Notes under the pieces: generated by a model
What the model was told of the DNA's origin: nothing
Database searches by the model: none
The model's input: the letters and a program-made list of their open reading frames with translations, nothing else
Shown here: positions 50,358 through 63,767 of the stretch, piece by piece
Numbering within the stretch: position 1 is the stretch's first letter
How the letters are laid out: the number at the start of each line of letters is the position of its first letter
DNA from: Onchocerca lupi
Taxonomy: Eukaryota > Nematoda > Chromadorea > Rhabditida > Onchocercidae
Assembly (NCBI GenBank): GCA_028564675.1
Contig: JAOVVO010000073.1
Span: 1 to 64,000, forward strand
Direction of reading: 5' to 3'
DNA length: 64,000 bases
Position numbers and translations under genes: made by a program

Positions 50358-52008
50358 TGTCGTCCATAATAAGCAAAGGTGCGCAACCGACGAAGGAGAA
50401 GATCGAAAAACTTCTTGAAGAAGTCAAGCAAATGGACCTATCACCATTGGACCAAATGGTGACCAGAGAACAAATTCAAGAGCAATACGAGGCCAGGAAA
50501 AAAATAATCGAAGAAAAAATCATGCGTCTCGAATTACACATTGGCACACTCGAAACTGTCAATGCAGAATGGAAACAGTACATCCAGCAACTCCCGACCA
50601 CCACAAGAAGACGGGAAGAAGAAAACTACGCTCAAATGGTCGACGATGAAGGAGGTATTTTAAATTTAATAAGCGAAGGCAAAGAAGCAATTATAATTTT
50701 TAAAAATGTATAAAAATGACTGCGAGTTAGTACTTCAACGTCTGAACCAACACCAGACAAAGGAGGAACCAACTCACCAAAAGGAATCATCAAAGATGGC
50801 ACGTAATCAAACAGTGAATTCGCCACAATTACCTCTGCCTATATTCAGTGGTAACCCAAAAGAATGGAGAGGATTCTGGAGTAGTTTTGATGCAGCAGTG
50901 CATCAACAAAACATTCCAAAAACTCAACTACTTAATAGAATGTCTGAAAGGAGACGCATCGGAAGCCATTAGGGGCTATGACAGAAAATTATTACGTAAT
51001 AAGGACAGTATTTGAAGAAAAGTTCGGACAATCCCACGTAATCAAAAAATCTCTTTATAACGAATTGCATTCGATCAAGAAAAATGATCGCGGATGGAAA
51101 GCAACAGTAGAAGCCGTCGAAAGAATACTTCGACAACTAGAAGCAATGGGCGAAAATTTAGAAAAATCCAGCATCGAAATAATAATCGAGAAGAAATTAC
51201 CAGTCTGGATTCTAGATAAAATCTATCAGCAGAAAGAAGAACAAGGGCCATGGTCAGTAACTAAATTGAGATCATTTCTCGAAAAGTTGGTTCAGAGAAA
51301 TGAAAAAGTGACAAGGAGTCAATCCCTCAATATCGAGAAGGATCAAAGGCCAATCAAGAATAAGCCAAGACCACACTTGCAATATGCTAAGAATGAAACC
51401 TCAGTGTTAGCCATAACTATACCACCGAAAGATAAAGCAAAAAAGAATTCTAGCTCAAAGAAGAGTGATTCTGCAAGCAGGATTATTGGGAAAACGAATG
51501 CCAGATCAACCCCACACTCAAGCAGCGAATGGAACGCTTGAGAGAAAACAATGCTTGCCTAAACTGTCTTCATTGAGGACACAAGAAAGGTGACTGCAAA
51601 AAAATGGAAAACATTCATGTTTCCACTGTAAAAGTTTGCATAATACCGCGTTATGCTACTATCAAATACAGGAATAGCACGCAAGGTGACAAATGGAGCA
51701 AGAAAAAACGTCAGTTAAACCCAATATTAAACCAAAAAAATTTAGGAGAAAGAGATGTTTTGGTTCTATGTAAAAAAGTCGAAACAATCAATCTGGGCAT
51801 CACTGCAATTACGGAAAGAGCTGTAGTTTCATTCGATAGTGGTACCGAAATAAGTTGTATCTCCAAGAAAATGGCAAATCCACTAAAAATGATAAAGTTG
51901 ATTTATGAGAAAATAAAGATTGCCTTATTTGGCGTCAGGAATCCAAAAAAATCAGTTGTAGCCAAAGCACGCGTTGGAATAAAAACTATAACGAAATTGT
52001 CCCCTTGA
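50357..52008 (+). pseudogene. Broken gag and protease remnants
   Basis: Open pieces in changing frames: 50357-50713 (charged, coiled-coil-like), 50706-50972 (contains FSGNPKEWRGFW), 50978-51541 (Gag body), zinc-knuckle-like cysteines around 51556-51660, and 51604-52008 with FDSGTEISCISKKM, resembling a retropepsin active-site region. Stops and frame changes at about 50713, 50972, 51541 and in the knuckle region break the frame, so no intact polyprotein can be made. Confidence 0.7.
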
Positions 52009-53018
52009 CAGTTACGATTGTTACTTACATAACGAGTCAGCTACAAATTATTCCTATGAACCAATTCGATGTGGCAATTATATCGACTCAACTGCCACTA
52101 GAAGGCATGTCGGGACATTGGCAGAAACCAGATATAATTATCGTAGTTGATTAGTTCTTCAAATTCATTCAATTCAATAAAACTCACGCAATGAGCTCAG
52201 GATTCTCTCCAGTCAACTCAATAGCGATCCAGTGGTAGCCTGAGGCTGCTACATAAACAAATTCTGAGAGAGCGACGTTCATAGATTCGAACTGTAACTT
52301 CACCGAACCATATTCAACGAATGATGATATTATCATGGATGGAATAGATGCAAAACTCCGTAACCAAAAATTCATAGGATCAGTCACAAAGGAGGTGATT
52401 GTGGAAGAAGTGAGCAAAAGACAAGAAATCGACCGGAGCAAATCTGATTTTCAAATTATTAAATTTCAGCACTCATACGATGTGCTACATTTGAAATTTA
52501 AACAACAATTAGCAAAGGTACATCAAAGAAGCTATCAGAATAGAAACAACTTACTGATATTAATCAAATGGCTCTCAAATATTAATCCAACTCTAGCCGC
52601 CACCTCACTCCTACAAAGAACTAATATGGTAGCGAAGAAGTTAGGAGGAAAGCTGTTGGTAGCTCTGTGTTACCCGAATGTTTCCGATTGAAGAGCAATT
52701 GGAATTTAAAGAGGGAATTTGGAAGAAACTACGGAATTCTTCGAAACCTGGTCATCAGTAATCGCACACCATTAGAGATTGATAGTTACTAGTATGATTA
52801 TTCTTCTAGTTTGATTGTATTAAATGTAATCCGACTAAAATTAAAGCTAATTCGACTTCTTACATTCATTGCTGTAGAAAAACTCCAAAAAGGAAGGATA
52901 AGGAAGAAACTCCACTGCAAGCAAAGTAACTTATCTCATCTAACGTTCAAGCCACCTCTAACAGACCTACATCCATTCACTACACCCTTCTTGCCCTTCC
53001 TTTTTCTTCCATCAGAAA
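52009..53018 (+). other. Remainder of internal region
   Basis: A short ORF at 52335-52691 has no domain I recognise. Reverse transcriptase and integrase motifs are absent. A purine-rich stretch at about 52888-52910 could be a polypurine-tract relic, but it is over 100 bp from the 3' LTR. Confidence 0.4.
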
Positions 53019-53447
53019 AATCGAAAAATTCAAAATATCAGCTGCCTAGACATTTAACTACATCTTAAATTCCCTTCCGATAATTGTATCATTTTTTTTT
53101 TGTGATCGTTGTAATATATCCGATATCACTACCACTCCCAACTACTATATACTCAATGATTTAGTTTATTCATTATATTGTAGAGCATTTTTTTCTGAAG
53201 TATTCGATTGATAATCTGGTTTCTACTCTGTCACTTCTATTTCTTCCTTTGAAAACTTCTTTTTATTCATTTCATTCTATTGATCGCGCTGTAAATTCGA
53301 TTTAATTCTGCTATCTGGCTAATTCTGTAATTAATGCTAAATAGATTATTCACTATCGACTTTTCTACATTAGTCTTTTAATTACCAAATTAACATAACA
53401 AGGCTCTTCCTAACATGTTTCCTAAGAAGTTTCTGCAAATTCCCAAC
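53019..53447 (+). repeat. Outer 3' LTR (type A)
   Basis: Matches LTR A with scattered substitutions and small indels; the TGT start is eroded (AATCGAAAAATTCAAAAT). The divergence indicates an old insertion. Confidence 0.7.
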
Positions 53448-54578
53448 GAGGAAATAACTCTGGTTCTATTTCTGTTAATCTTTCAAAGAAATGAAACACA
53501 ATGAGCCTATACAATTCAAAACAGATAAGCATCGCAAAATCAAAATTTTCATGTTTCATACAAATCAAAAGTCATAATGTAATTTAATAAGATGAAAAGA
53601 TTCAGTATCATAGGTTTGGTTATTGAGCAAAATTTGAAATATTTATATTTGATGCAATAAATTAAGTTAATTTACACATAAATTTCAACTAATTTTGATC
53701 AAATTTTTGCATTGACAAACTGCTGCCTTTGTCTGTCTGATTAATTCATTATTTTTAATTTCAATAATGTATTGAAATTACTCTGCTTTACAACTTGCTA
53801 GTTTTTAAAATATTTCGGAATTTAAGCCATTATTATATCAGCAAAAAGCTCACAACTTTTAATACCATCTCCAGTAGAAAAGAAAGGAATAGAAGAAGGA
53901 AACAGATGCCATAAACTCAAACTGTTATCTGATAAAAAGAAAAGTTCGATTTTAATCGCATAAAATTCATGATCGAACTCATAATATTGATAAGCCATTT
54001 TTATGCCTACATGCAATGATTCTTCCATCCAAACTATCACATTTGAAATTTCATAAATAACGACACACCTCGCAAATGAAAATATTGAAGATACTGAAAT
54101 TTAAGTGGTAGCAAATTCATTGATTGATATTGATAAAGTATCGTTATTATTTTAGCATATCTTTTATAATATCCTTATATTTTCTTCAATATTAGTTTAA
54201 GGTTATCATTGCTTCTTTAGCTATCAATTATTGTTTATTGATTGTTCGATAGAATATATAATTTAATGATTTTGGAACTTCACTGAGTTGATAAATATCA
54301 AAACGCCCAGGTAATTTGCTTGACTTTTCTGGTACACAACGTGTCAATGAAACCGAAATGTTTATAATATAAATAGAACGCAGTTATCCAAGTAATTTGC
54401 ATAGAAGAAACTTCTAATATTCTGAGGCAAATGAGTGAAATATTAAGAGGCCAATTGTCAAAAACGTTACAAGAGCCAAGGCTTGTGAGAATTTCCGGTC
54501 TTATCCTCATTCTCATAACCAATCTTTTGTATGATTAATATATGAACCTCCGCCCACTATCAAACCCAGGGATGATCC

Positions 54579-54887
54579 GCATATAAAAGAGAAGCTTTCG
54601 AGGCAGCATCATCAGTGTCAGCAGCAACATTGAGGGAATCAACGCGAACGGGCGTTTTAACATTGGTTGCTATAAATCGAGCGGTTTTTTTCGACATCAA
54701 TCCCTACTATATCGACGCAATCAACGAAATCGGTCTCTTCAACATCAGTATTAATGGAAAATCGATTCCAGTCCAATATCAAAGCGGTTTCAACGACAGT
54801 ACAAGAGAATTTCAGAAGATCATTGTTAGTATCTCTTATATTTATCCTGTGTTATTCCTTTACTGTTATTCGTTTACTGTCTTATAA
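54579..54887 (+). other. TATA box followed by unassigned ORF
   Basis: A consensus TATAAAAG lies 30-40 bp before a stretch that is less AT-rich than its surroundings and open for about 90 codons (INRAVFFDINPYYIDAINEI, then NISINGKSIPVQY). There is no ATG at the start of the frame; the first downstream ATG (54754) is in another frame. It may be a first exon or a gene fragment. Confidence 0.3.
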
Positions 54888-57800
54888 TACAATATTGTGC
54901 ATAATATCGAATAAAGTCTATTGCTGTTCTAGTAGAGTCACAATGGCAAGTAGCAATTCCCAATCCAACTAATCTAAAATCTTGAATTACAAATTAATCA
55001 GAATTCTTTACCCAATATCTTTTCCTTTTTTTTTCTTCTTTTTTTTCTGATTTGCTATATCAATTGATACGATAATTTGATGCTCTAAAATAGACCTAGA
55101 ATATTTTTTCCACCGAAAAATTTAAAAGTATCATTAGTGAAAAAAAAAATGCATTTCAACACTGAAATTAATTTGAAATGAATTAAAAGCGCAGTGCTTC
55201 GGCGAATCATTTAAAAGATGTTTCGTATGTACTATGATCTCCGCACATTAAGAAGATTCCATTTTTCACCCTGATTTTAAATTTTTATAGAATTTTTAAA
55301 TGAAGAAGAAAAATTCTTCTTTTTTTAAAAAGAATGATAATATCAGGTTAGCTAACATCCTATCATTTATCATCCATCGATTATAATATGCAATCATAAG
55401 TTCAGTTTTTTATTTTCGTTGGTAATATACTTGAAAAATTATTGAGATGATTAGGACGTGGTTAAATTGTTGTAATTACATTCTTTCAACCTGATGATAC
55501 ATATGCGTCAGCGATCAGTGATCAATCTTAGATCAAAAAAAATTAAAATTCAATGTTGCATGCATTGATCACACTGTAAATAATTTAAATTGCTCGAATT
55601 TATCTGATCAGTTCACAATAATCTTTTTAGATTTGCTTGGAATGTTGAAAAATGAATATTTGTGCAGCGAAATTCCATCATTTTATTCCTGATCTCATCT
55701 ATTTATAATGATTCTGATATGATCAGATTAAATTTTATGAAAAAGTGAAATTTTCATCAATTATTTTAACGAGAAGTAGTAAGGAATTAGATAATTTTTA
55801 GAATGGGAATTGATGAAATCTTCATTTTTTCATTCATATTTCGAATATTTTATCTTATCATTATCATTCGACATTCATATTAATGAAAAATTTTGTTACC
55901 AAAAAAAAAAAAAAAAAAGAAAAAACAGATTAAAATTATTTGCTCTGAAACTCTTGAATATCATCGATATTTTTTTTTTGCTTTTTTTTTTGACGAAAAA
56001 CTAAAAGAAAGAATGCAATCGACAGAATATATTTATTTGCTTTTTTCTTTCTTTTTGTTTGTTTGAATTTCATTCTTACGCTAAAGGATTAAATGTGCAG
56101 TCTCTTCTCTTTTCCTGAGGAGAAAATAGTGTAACTGATCAACGCCAAACTCTTCAGCTAATCTGATTGGTTCTAATTTGCATGATCAGTTAAGTAAGAT
56201 ACAAATAAGTAACATCAATAAATTTGAATATGATCTTATCAATTATTTCCATAATGCATATTCTGAAATTTTAAAAATGTTGTCAAACAACATGAATAAT
56301 GTATAAAAACGACTATCTTGCTTATCAGTTTCATAACATGCAAATTGCACTATTACATGATTTGGAATCAATGCAGATGTGTAAAAAATGATGCATTTAT
56401 AAAATCGAAATAATAATATAAATTCTGCAGTATCAGTTGACAAATTAACAAATTATGATTTAATGCCAAAGATAGCTAATTGACTTTTATTTTATCGTTA
56501 TCTGATCACTCGCTTTTGGTTAAAACTAATAACCAAGACTAGTCTATCAACGAATATATATTAAGATGACTTACTATTTAATTGCTTCTAATGGAAAGAA
56601 ACTACATTTGTGGATTGGAAATGAAGCAAAATAGTTGTGTTATGAAACAACCTGCATTTTCCTTACTCTAAAAGAAAGAGAAAGAGCAAGCTTCTGTCGA
56701 CTAGCAATATTTCTGGGTTTGGAGCTTCTCTTGAAAGAGTTCTATCAACAGATGCGAACTTTCAGGACATCTTCGTCTAATCAGCAGCAGGAATGCAGAA
56801 GTGTAGATCGGTGTTTAAGGATTATTTATGGTATTTCCCTTACGTACTCATTCATTTCTTATTATTTAGTCGGAGTAAAGGAGATGTAGTTGAAAGTGAT
56901 AGTTGCTACAGAAAATGTAATCATTAATCGTAAATTTTTTGATTTTCAATAAATTCGAAATTTTGAAAAAAAAAAATACATTATGAAACATGAATATGGT
57001 CTTGCTCATCGCTTGGATTTCATTATTTCAGGGAACATAAAGATTTGTTCAACCCATTACAGAGCAAAACCTATTGCATGCGATTAACCATCGCTTAATA
57101 ATGTCAACTTATCAGTCATCATTTGTCATTTTTTGCAGTTATCTTGTCATATATTCAAAGAATAAAAGCAAACAATCATAGGCTTTAAAACAAACAAGTC
57201 ACAGACTTTATTAAGGTTTATAAAAAACATAAAAAATAGGCTGTTCCGGCCAATATATGTACAAAACAACAAATATGACAGGAAAAAAGCACTTTATGTC
57301 AAGAATGTCATAAGATTTGATTCTTGAAAGGATGGATACATCAATAACTGCTGTAAATTTAAGATGAATTAACGTTGAGATTCTGAAAGATTCTTATGAA
57401 AAGTGAATAAAATTCCGCGACCATATCTTTTGGATTTTGTAAAGAAATAATGTCAGAAAAATTAATTACACTTTTTAGTGGAAATATTCCTAAATTTGTT
57501 ATAATTGGCTTGCAAACAATTCAATATTCATTTTGCAATTCTAAAAAAAATATCTGCGCCATTACCATTGTTTTTACTTGAATCGTTCAAATTTGTGGAT
57601 TGAAATTTTTCACTAATTTTGTGAATTAAAAAATGATGTGTTATCTGCTTTCATTACTGCAAACAAAAAGTGATTAATCGCAAGAAAACAAAAGACAGAG
57701 GAAATGATTTACGTAACATCTGAAATCATTATATGATCAAGCTGACAATACATGGTCCAAGTTTTAGCTCATTAAATCTATCAGTTAATTGAATATTTTA

Positions 57801-58155
57801 AAAAAATAAGAAATTCGTTTTTCTTACCATCAAAATAGTTTATTTGGACATGCAATGATGGCATGAATATGAAAGAATAAGTAAATAAAAAAAATAAATT
57901 ATGCAATAAAAAAATTTTAGGGCGGTATCAAATTCATTATCAAAATAATATGAACTAATCTCGAACATGCAAGCAAACCAGATGAAGTGTTTCTTAGCGA
58001 GAACGAAAATAATAAAATGATAAGACCGAAATTATTCATTTATGAGAAGGAAAGCCTTACAGATAAAGAAACTTTCTTCTTATCTCTTGCTATCATTTAG
58101 ACATCGTCGTTTCTATCAGTTCCTTCTTCATATAAATCCTATTTGAATTTTAATT

Positions 58156-58161
58156 ATGCAG
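58156..58161 (+). promoter_or_regulatory. Possible spliced-leader acceptor
   Basis: ATGCAG ends one base before the ATG at 58163 of the secreted stalk protein. Confidence 0.4.
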
Positions 58162-58162
58162 C

Positions 58163-61100
58163 ATGAAATTATTATTATTTTGGGTGAGTTAATTACATAA
58201 ATATCATTTATCATCACCATAAATAAACTATTGACAAATCAAAAAGACAACTATTGCTGCTTTAATGAATAAAATTGAAACATTTGAATTTTGAATTAAA
58301 ATTCTACTAACCTAACCTGTGTAGCTTTTTTTTTTTCACGAAAAATTATTGACGAAATATTGCCAACTTTGCAGCAATAGTAATATGCGGCAAAACAAAT
58401 GCTCATCTGACAGGTCAATCTCCCAGTGCTGAATCTTTTGGTCATGAATTCACAGTACTTTTTCCAAGCAACAACAGATCCACGGAAGATCCAAAAATCA
58501 GCGTCACTTTAATGAATCCAAATACTAGACGAGCATTAGTCAAAATAATATTTCCGAGAAATTTTTCGATTGAGGAGATGGTTGATCCGTTGAATTATCG
58601 TACAGTAAAATTTTTTCCAATACTTTTTATTTAGTATTTGTCATTTTAATTCTAAATCTACCTTTGATTCTGAAATCATTCAAATACAGAGAATTCGTTT
58701 CATTCTTGCTGACTTTTTACTTGTCAAATAGAATGCTCCTATTGCAATTTTTTGGAATGATGGTGCAGTAACATACCATATACATATATCACTCATCAAA
58801 TCATTCTCTGAATTTTCACTATGTAAATGAATCTTTAAGAAAAAAGAGCAATTTTTTTTTGTTTATTTCTTTTTTTTCTCAATATCATTGTGATTTATGG
58901 CTATTTAATGACAGACAAAATGTCAAACAATCAAAATGTTTTGCAGGTTTTCTTCGATAGAGTTCTTATAACTGTTTGCAATAAAACGAGTCCTGACGAT
59001 TTGGTGGAATGCTTAGATTGCAGAATACAAATCATTTCACCATTACAACCTATCAGTGTCCTTGCACATTGGTACCTTCCTGATGCTGGTGACAGTTTCC
59101 TCGGTATGCCACATTCTTCACATTTGTATTAGGAATTATAAGTCAAACTTTGCAAATTCAATAACTTTAACTCTTTTTTTTTTCAAATTTAGAAACGGAA
59201 ATTGATTGACTCTAATAAAGAGATGGTAGTTTTAAAAAATAATATTAAGAGCGATTTTCGCTTAATTAACTGCTTGAAAAAATCAGCTGTTTGCCAAATT
59301 AATTACAGTATTTCCATCATCGATGGCCACAGCTAAATACTCATTTTCTGCGCCATCATGTCCTGGTAGTATTACGACAGTATATTTCTTGCCAATGTCA
59401 AACAATATGACAATAAATGTGACTGGGGAAATCGGTGATAAGCTATTCACCAAGTTATTATTTCCAAAAGTAAGCTTAAGTTTAATCAATGACATCTTTT
59501 ATTATTATTGTAAATTTATGAGTAAGCAATTAAATATATTTTAATTGTATATCTAAAAAAGAATAAACTGTAATATTTAACATTTCGTCGTAACGAAATG
59601 TCCAATTTATAAATTAAATTCCAAAAAATGTCAAGCAAACAACTATTTTCTAGTTGGAAAATGGCAATTTAACGGCAATACAAACAACGGAGAACTTGAC
59701 ATTGATAGCAACCGCAAATGCCTCATTTACTGTAATCGTTGCTGTACACGGCCTATCATCCGGATCATATAGTGCTAAAACGGATTCTGGTATCTACATG
59801 CCCACTCCTTTACCTAATTCAGGTAATGAAAGTTTCTTTCACGCAACTTGCAAAATAATTGAGAAGTTCATGTGATTCAGGTATCAGAATTTCCTTTCAT
59901 GCAATTTGAAAAATAGTTGAGAAGGTTGTTTGACTCAGGTATCAGAAGCTTTTTTCACGCAACATCAAGAAAAGTTGAAGGAATTTTCATCGAATTCTTA
60001 TCACATATTGATACATTTATTTAATCTAATTTTTTTTAAGGCTGAAATTATTTTTGAATTAGTCTAAAAGAAACAGTTTTTCGATTATTTTCGATAATGC
60101 AATCGATTATCACGTTTCGTTGCTGTACGATACGAAGAATTTTCTGGTAACGCATGGTTCACTTTACCAATCGCCATTTACCGTAGTTGATGAGACAGGA
60201 AATTTTTTGAGTTACTATGTATCAAAAGTTTATCAAGAAGTGAAATTCGAAGGATATGGTCAGAGTGCAGGCTTCAATTCCAGGTAAGAGCAATAGTAAA
60301 TGATTCATCAGGAATTTAATATTAAAAGTGAGCGGTAGAAAATAACCATCTCCATGTTAGCATTTTTTATGAGCCTACAGTAACTCAGTTCAAAATCTAC
60401 TGGGTCCATTGTGTTACAGTAAGTAATTCAACTCAGATGCTACGGTCAAAACTTCTATTTTCTTCCAATATGCTTTTAGTTCTACATTGCTACAAGTATT
60501 GCGATATGGTGGTTATGGGATTAGTTTATTTAATGGCTCATTTCTTGATTTGGATATGGCATGGTCACAGTTTGTTACCGGAATAACCACCTTTTTTCTA
60601 CCTAGCAATCAAAACATCGTTACGGTAAATTCCCAATGTAAATTTAATTTTCAAGTCATAATAAACCCTCAGTAAACAAATTCATTAATATGATTAGAAC
60701 TGTAATCTCTGCTTTAAAAATTCAATGCTTGAATAGTAATCAATAATGGTAACAAAATGTTAGATCGAATAGAATATAATTCGATATTAGAAAATGATGA
60801 AGTAGAACTTGATAAAATCAGAGAATTTAATCGAAATCAAAACAGCTATATAATCAAGAATAATGATTAGAATATCATGTATTATTTATTATTACTTTTG
60901 GATCAGAAATTATTTCTTTGTTTTGACTTCTTGCTTCGAGCGAAATTATCTTTTTCTGTTTCAATCAACAGAATGATACATCGCTTTGAAAAGAAAGAAA
61001 AAAACGAAGAAATAATTTCTCATTTCTCAAAAAATATCAATTTGAAATGAGCAAATGCAATTCAGATCATAGGTAACAGTGAAGCAACGGTTTCCATGCT

Positions 61101-62533
61101 TACCGGTCGCAGAGTTCCAAATCAATTGGTTTGGATTTGGGTTCCAATACCCTTTTATGATGAAGTATTCTACTACACCGTCGCATCTTTACTATCAGGA
61201 TATTATGCAGTAACATCCAACGGTTCATATACTATCTTTATATCTGGCATGCAGGGAGATGCTGTATACGGTTTTGTTACCGCCTATAACCGTAAGTGAA
61301 TTAATTATGTTAATTAAACATTGATTAAATCGAGTGAAAAATCAATATTTCATTTCTAAAATTTAGATCATTTGATTTACTGAGATCAACTTTCATTTGG
61401 TACTATTTCATAATTCATTTATTGCTAAGTTTGCATTAATACTGAAAATATATATTGATTTTAAGATCAAACTTCGAAGCCTTTACCAGAAATCAAAACA
61501 ACCGTACTACCAACAACAACGACCGAAATACCAAGTAAAGATATTCAGAATTATCGACAAGATTTTTGATTTCTTTTAAAAGAATATGCTTATCAACTTC
61601 AAGTATTCTTATCATACTTCTAAAGAAAGCATGATTTATAACTGTGGTTATAGAAAAGCGGTTGCAGATGAACATATAACATTAATTAGTGGTCATAGCT
61701 GAAAGTTGATGGATTCGGAAAAATTTTTATTGAATTGTTTCCATAAGAAGAGCGTTTTTCTATTCAGCATTACAATCTATATTCAAGACAAAAATGTCAA
61801 AAATTGTTATTTCAAATTACCTATTTATAAGTCATCATTCGAACTTGACAATTGATGAGTCTTACCAGATCATGATAAATTTATACTCTTTTTTGCAAAA
61901 CTTAATTTTGTATATTGCAGCATCATCAACAGCTGCAACGGAAATTACAACGGGTTAGTTGAATATTTCTATTTCAAATAAAATAATAAATAAGATATAG
62001 TCAATAGCTGATAATTGATATGAAGATCATGATTAGCTGATGATCGTGAAAGGTCATGATGAAAAATCACCATTTTTGATGTAAAATTTTGCGTAAAATT
62101 ATTTTTTACATAAAATTTAATTTGTTCTGTTCCAGCATTATCTACAGTTACAACAGAAACTACAATGGGTTAGTTGAAATTTATTTCCAATACTTGTATA
62201 TTAAAATGAAATAATGATATGTAATTCATGACTAGTAATTATTAATCCATGAAAATTCATAACAAATTCTTATTTTTTACACAAAACTTAATTTTACATG
62301 TTATAGTACCATCTCCAATCACAATGGAAACTACCACAATATGTAAGTTAAATTAAAACTTATTTATAATACTTTTACACTGAATCTCATTTATGTTATA
62401 TTGATCTTTACATCTTCTTAATTTAGCCGTAATATCGACGACAACAGAATCGACGAAAGAAGCATCAACGGGAGCATTGTTGAGCGTTGGACTGTTGATG
62501 TCAACCATTTTGTTCTGGCTAATTTATTATTAG
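58163..62533 (+). CDS. Secreted, probably GPI-anchored protein with Thr-rich stalk
   Basis: About 550 residues. Exons are 58163-58187, 58375-58604, 58947-59103, 59309-59469, 59654-59822, about 60077-60283, 60361-60418, 60480-60624, 61066-61291, 61466-61534, 61921-61953, 62136-62168, 62307-62342 and 62427-62533. The signal peptide is MKLLLFWVTIVICGKTNA. The ectodomain has many N-glycosylation sites, and its first part (FGHEFTVLFPSNN..ISVTLMNP) resembles IgGFc-binding-protein N-terminal domains of nematode surface proteins. Five short exons then encode a Thr/Ser-rich stalk. The last residues (STGALLSVGLLMSTILFWL) form a hydrophobic tail with no cytoplasmic part, typical of a GPI signal. Junctions 5-6 and 7-8 do not keep phase with any consensus site I can see, so a boundary is wrong, an indel is present, or the gene is decaying. 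Confidence 0.6.
59821..59980 (+). repeat. 58-bp repeat, about three copies, starting at a splice donor
   Basis: Copies start AGGTAATGAAAG (59821), AGGTATCAGAAT (59879) and AGGTATCAGAAG (59937), each followed by TTTCACGCAA- and GTTGA-like segments. The first AG is the end of exon 5, so each unit carries a potential 5' splice site. Confidence 0.75.
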
Positions 62534-63767
62534 TTAATTTTTTTTTTTTTTTTTGGTCTGATTTTATCGCTGAAATTACATTCTCTTTTGTGTATTGCAA
62601 ATTGCAATATTATAAAAACTGTATTTTATACGAAAGAATAGTCTTCTTTACTACACTGCCAACATTTTTGATATAAAATGCTGGCTTTTATTTCTGCAAA
62701 AAGAAATTGAAAAAAATATGAAAAAATCAAAATAATTCAAATCGGTATATTTCGAGTTAATAAGACATTTGATTTATGTCAATTTAGCACAGAAAGAATA
62801 GAAAAATTCATAGCTAAACTTTATCAACTCAATATGATTACTGGGATCTACTAATCATTCTATTTCGTCGCATAATTATTGAATTTTATTTGGAATATTG
62901 CTGAAAAAGAAAAGAGAATTCATTACCTTTGCAGAATTTTTCAAAAGTATTCTTAAATGTAAAATTTGCGGCATCTTATCAATATAAAGAGAAATTTTTA
63001 AAAGCAAAATCGAATTTATAATACTTTATTCTCAGATCTGTGCTCTTCAAAGAATTTTGTTCAAATTAATCGTTGACCTTATCATATTTAGCTTAAATTC
63101 ATTTTTTAAATTCATTACGATGATTTCAAGAAAAGTAATAACTTCAATAACTTCCAGTTATATTATCCTCATATTGCTGAATGATGAGACCTTCTGGAAA
63201 ATTACTGCTTGAGTTTGGTGCAACAATCACAGCGTTAATTTTTTTAAAACATTTTTTAATTATGTCCGTACTATAATTATATCAATAATACTTATCTAAC
63301 TGATAACTGATTTATTTGATCTTTTCTGCAAAGCATTTATAAATTTTGCTTTCTTTAAAATGGATTAATTATTCGATGCAATTTTCCCTGCCTTTCCACC
63401 ATCCCTTTGTCACTGAATAAATTCTCACTATCATTCAATTACATGCAAAATAGTACAAAATATTGGCTTCATCATAAATTAAATCGTTATTTTTGCCGCA
63501 AATTGTTTACTTGAAAAATGAGTTATCTTCATTACCCATAATAAATCAATCTTTTCTTCTGCCAAGAAATGTCATGCATTTCTTTACAAATACAATGAAA
63601 AAAAGTAGGAAAAAAGTTGTAAGGCATAGCGCATAAAAGAACGATGGAACTCTATAAATAAAAATCTTTCTTTGTTTGAGCAGGAAAAAACTTATTGAAA
63701 ATTGGAGTAGAAAAAATGCATCTGCAAAATCAGATGGAAAAACGATGAAAAGTGTTTCTTTTTTCTT
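62534..63767. other. Convergent 3' intergenic
   Basis: AT-rich sequence between the stalk-protein stop and the CBM48 exon. No gene or notable repeat seen. Confidence 0.45.

Larger units (their letters stand above)
48084..53447 (+). mobile_element. Decayed BEL/Pao-type LTR retroelement cluster
   Basis: The outer boundaries are two related LTRs (48084-48551 and 53019-53447). Between them lie further LTR copies, a primer-binding-like site, broken gag pieces and a protease-like frame on the plus strand. No reverse transcriptase, RNase H or integrase is visible; the protease remnant ends near 52008 and the 3' LTR starts only about 1 kb later, so the pol region is deleted. The Gag pieces resemble the BEL/Pao group (conserved FSGNPKEWRGFW motif, CCHC knuckles, then a protease). 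I found no clear target-site duplication. The element cannot be autonomous. Confidence 0.75.
53448..58162. other. Long AT-rich region, one odd ORF with TATA box
   Basis: No confident gene. At 54579-54590 GCATATAAAAGAG precedes a frame open from about 54615 to 54887 that I cannot assign. A plus ORF at 56635-56889 has a coding-like middle part but no start or splice context. The rest is low complexity. Confidence 0.4.
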
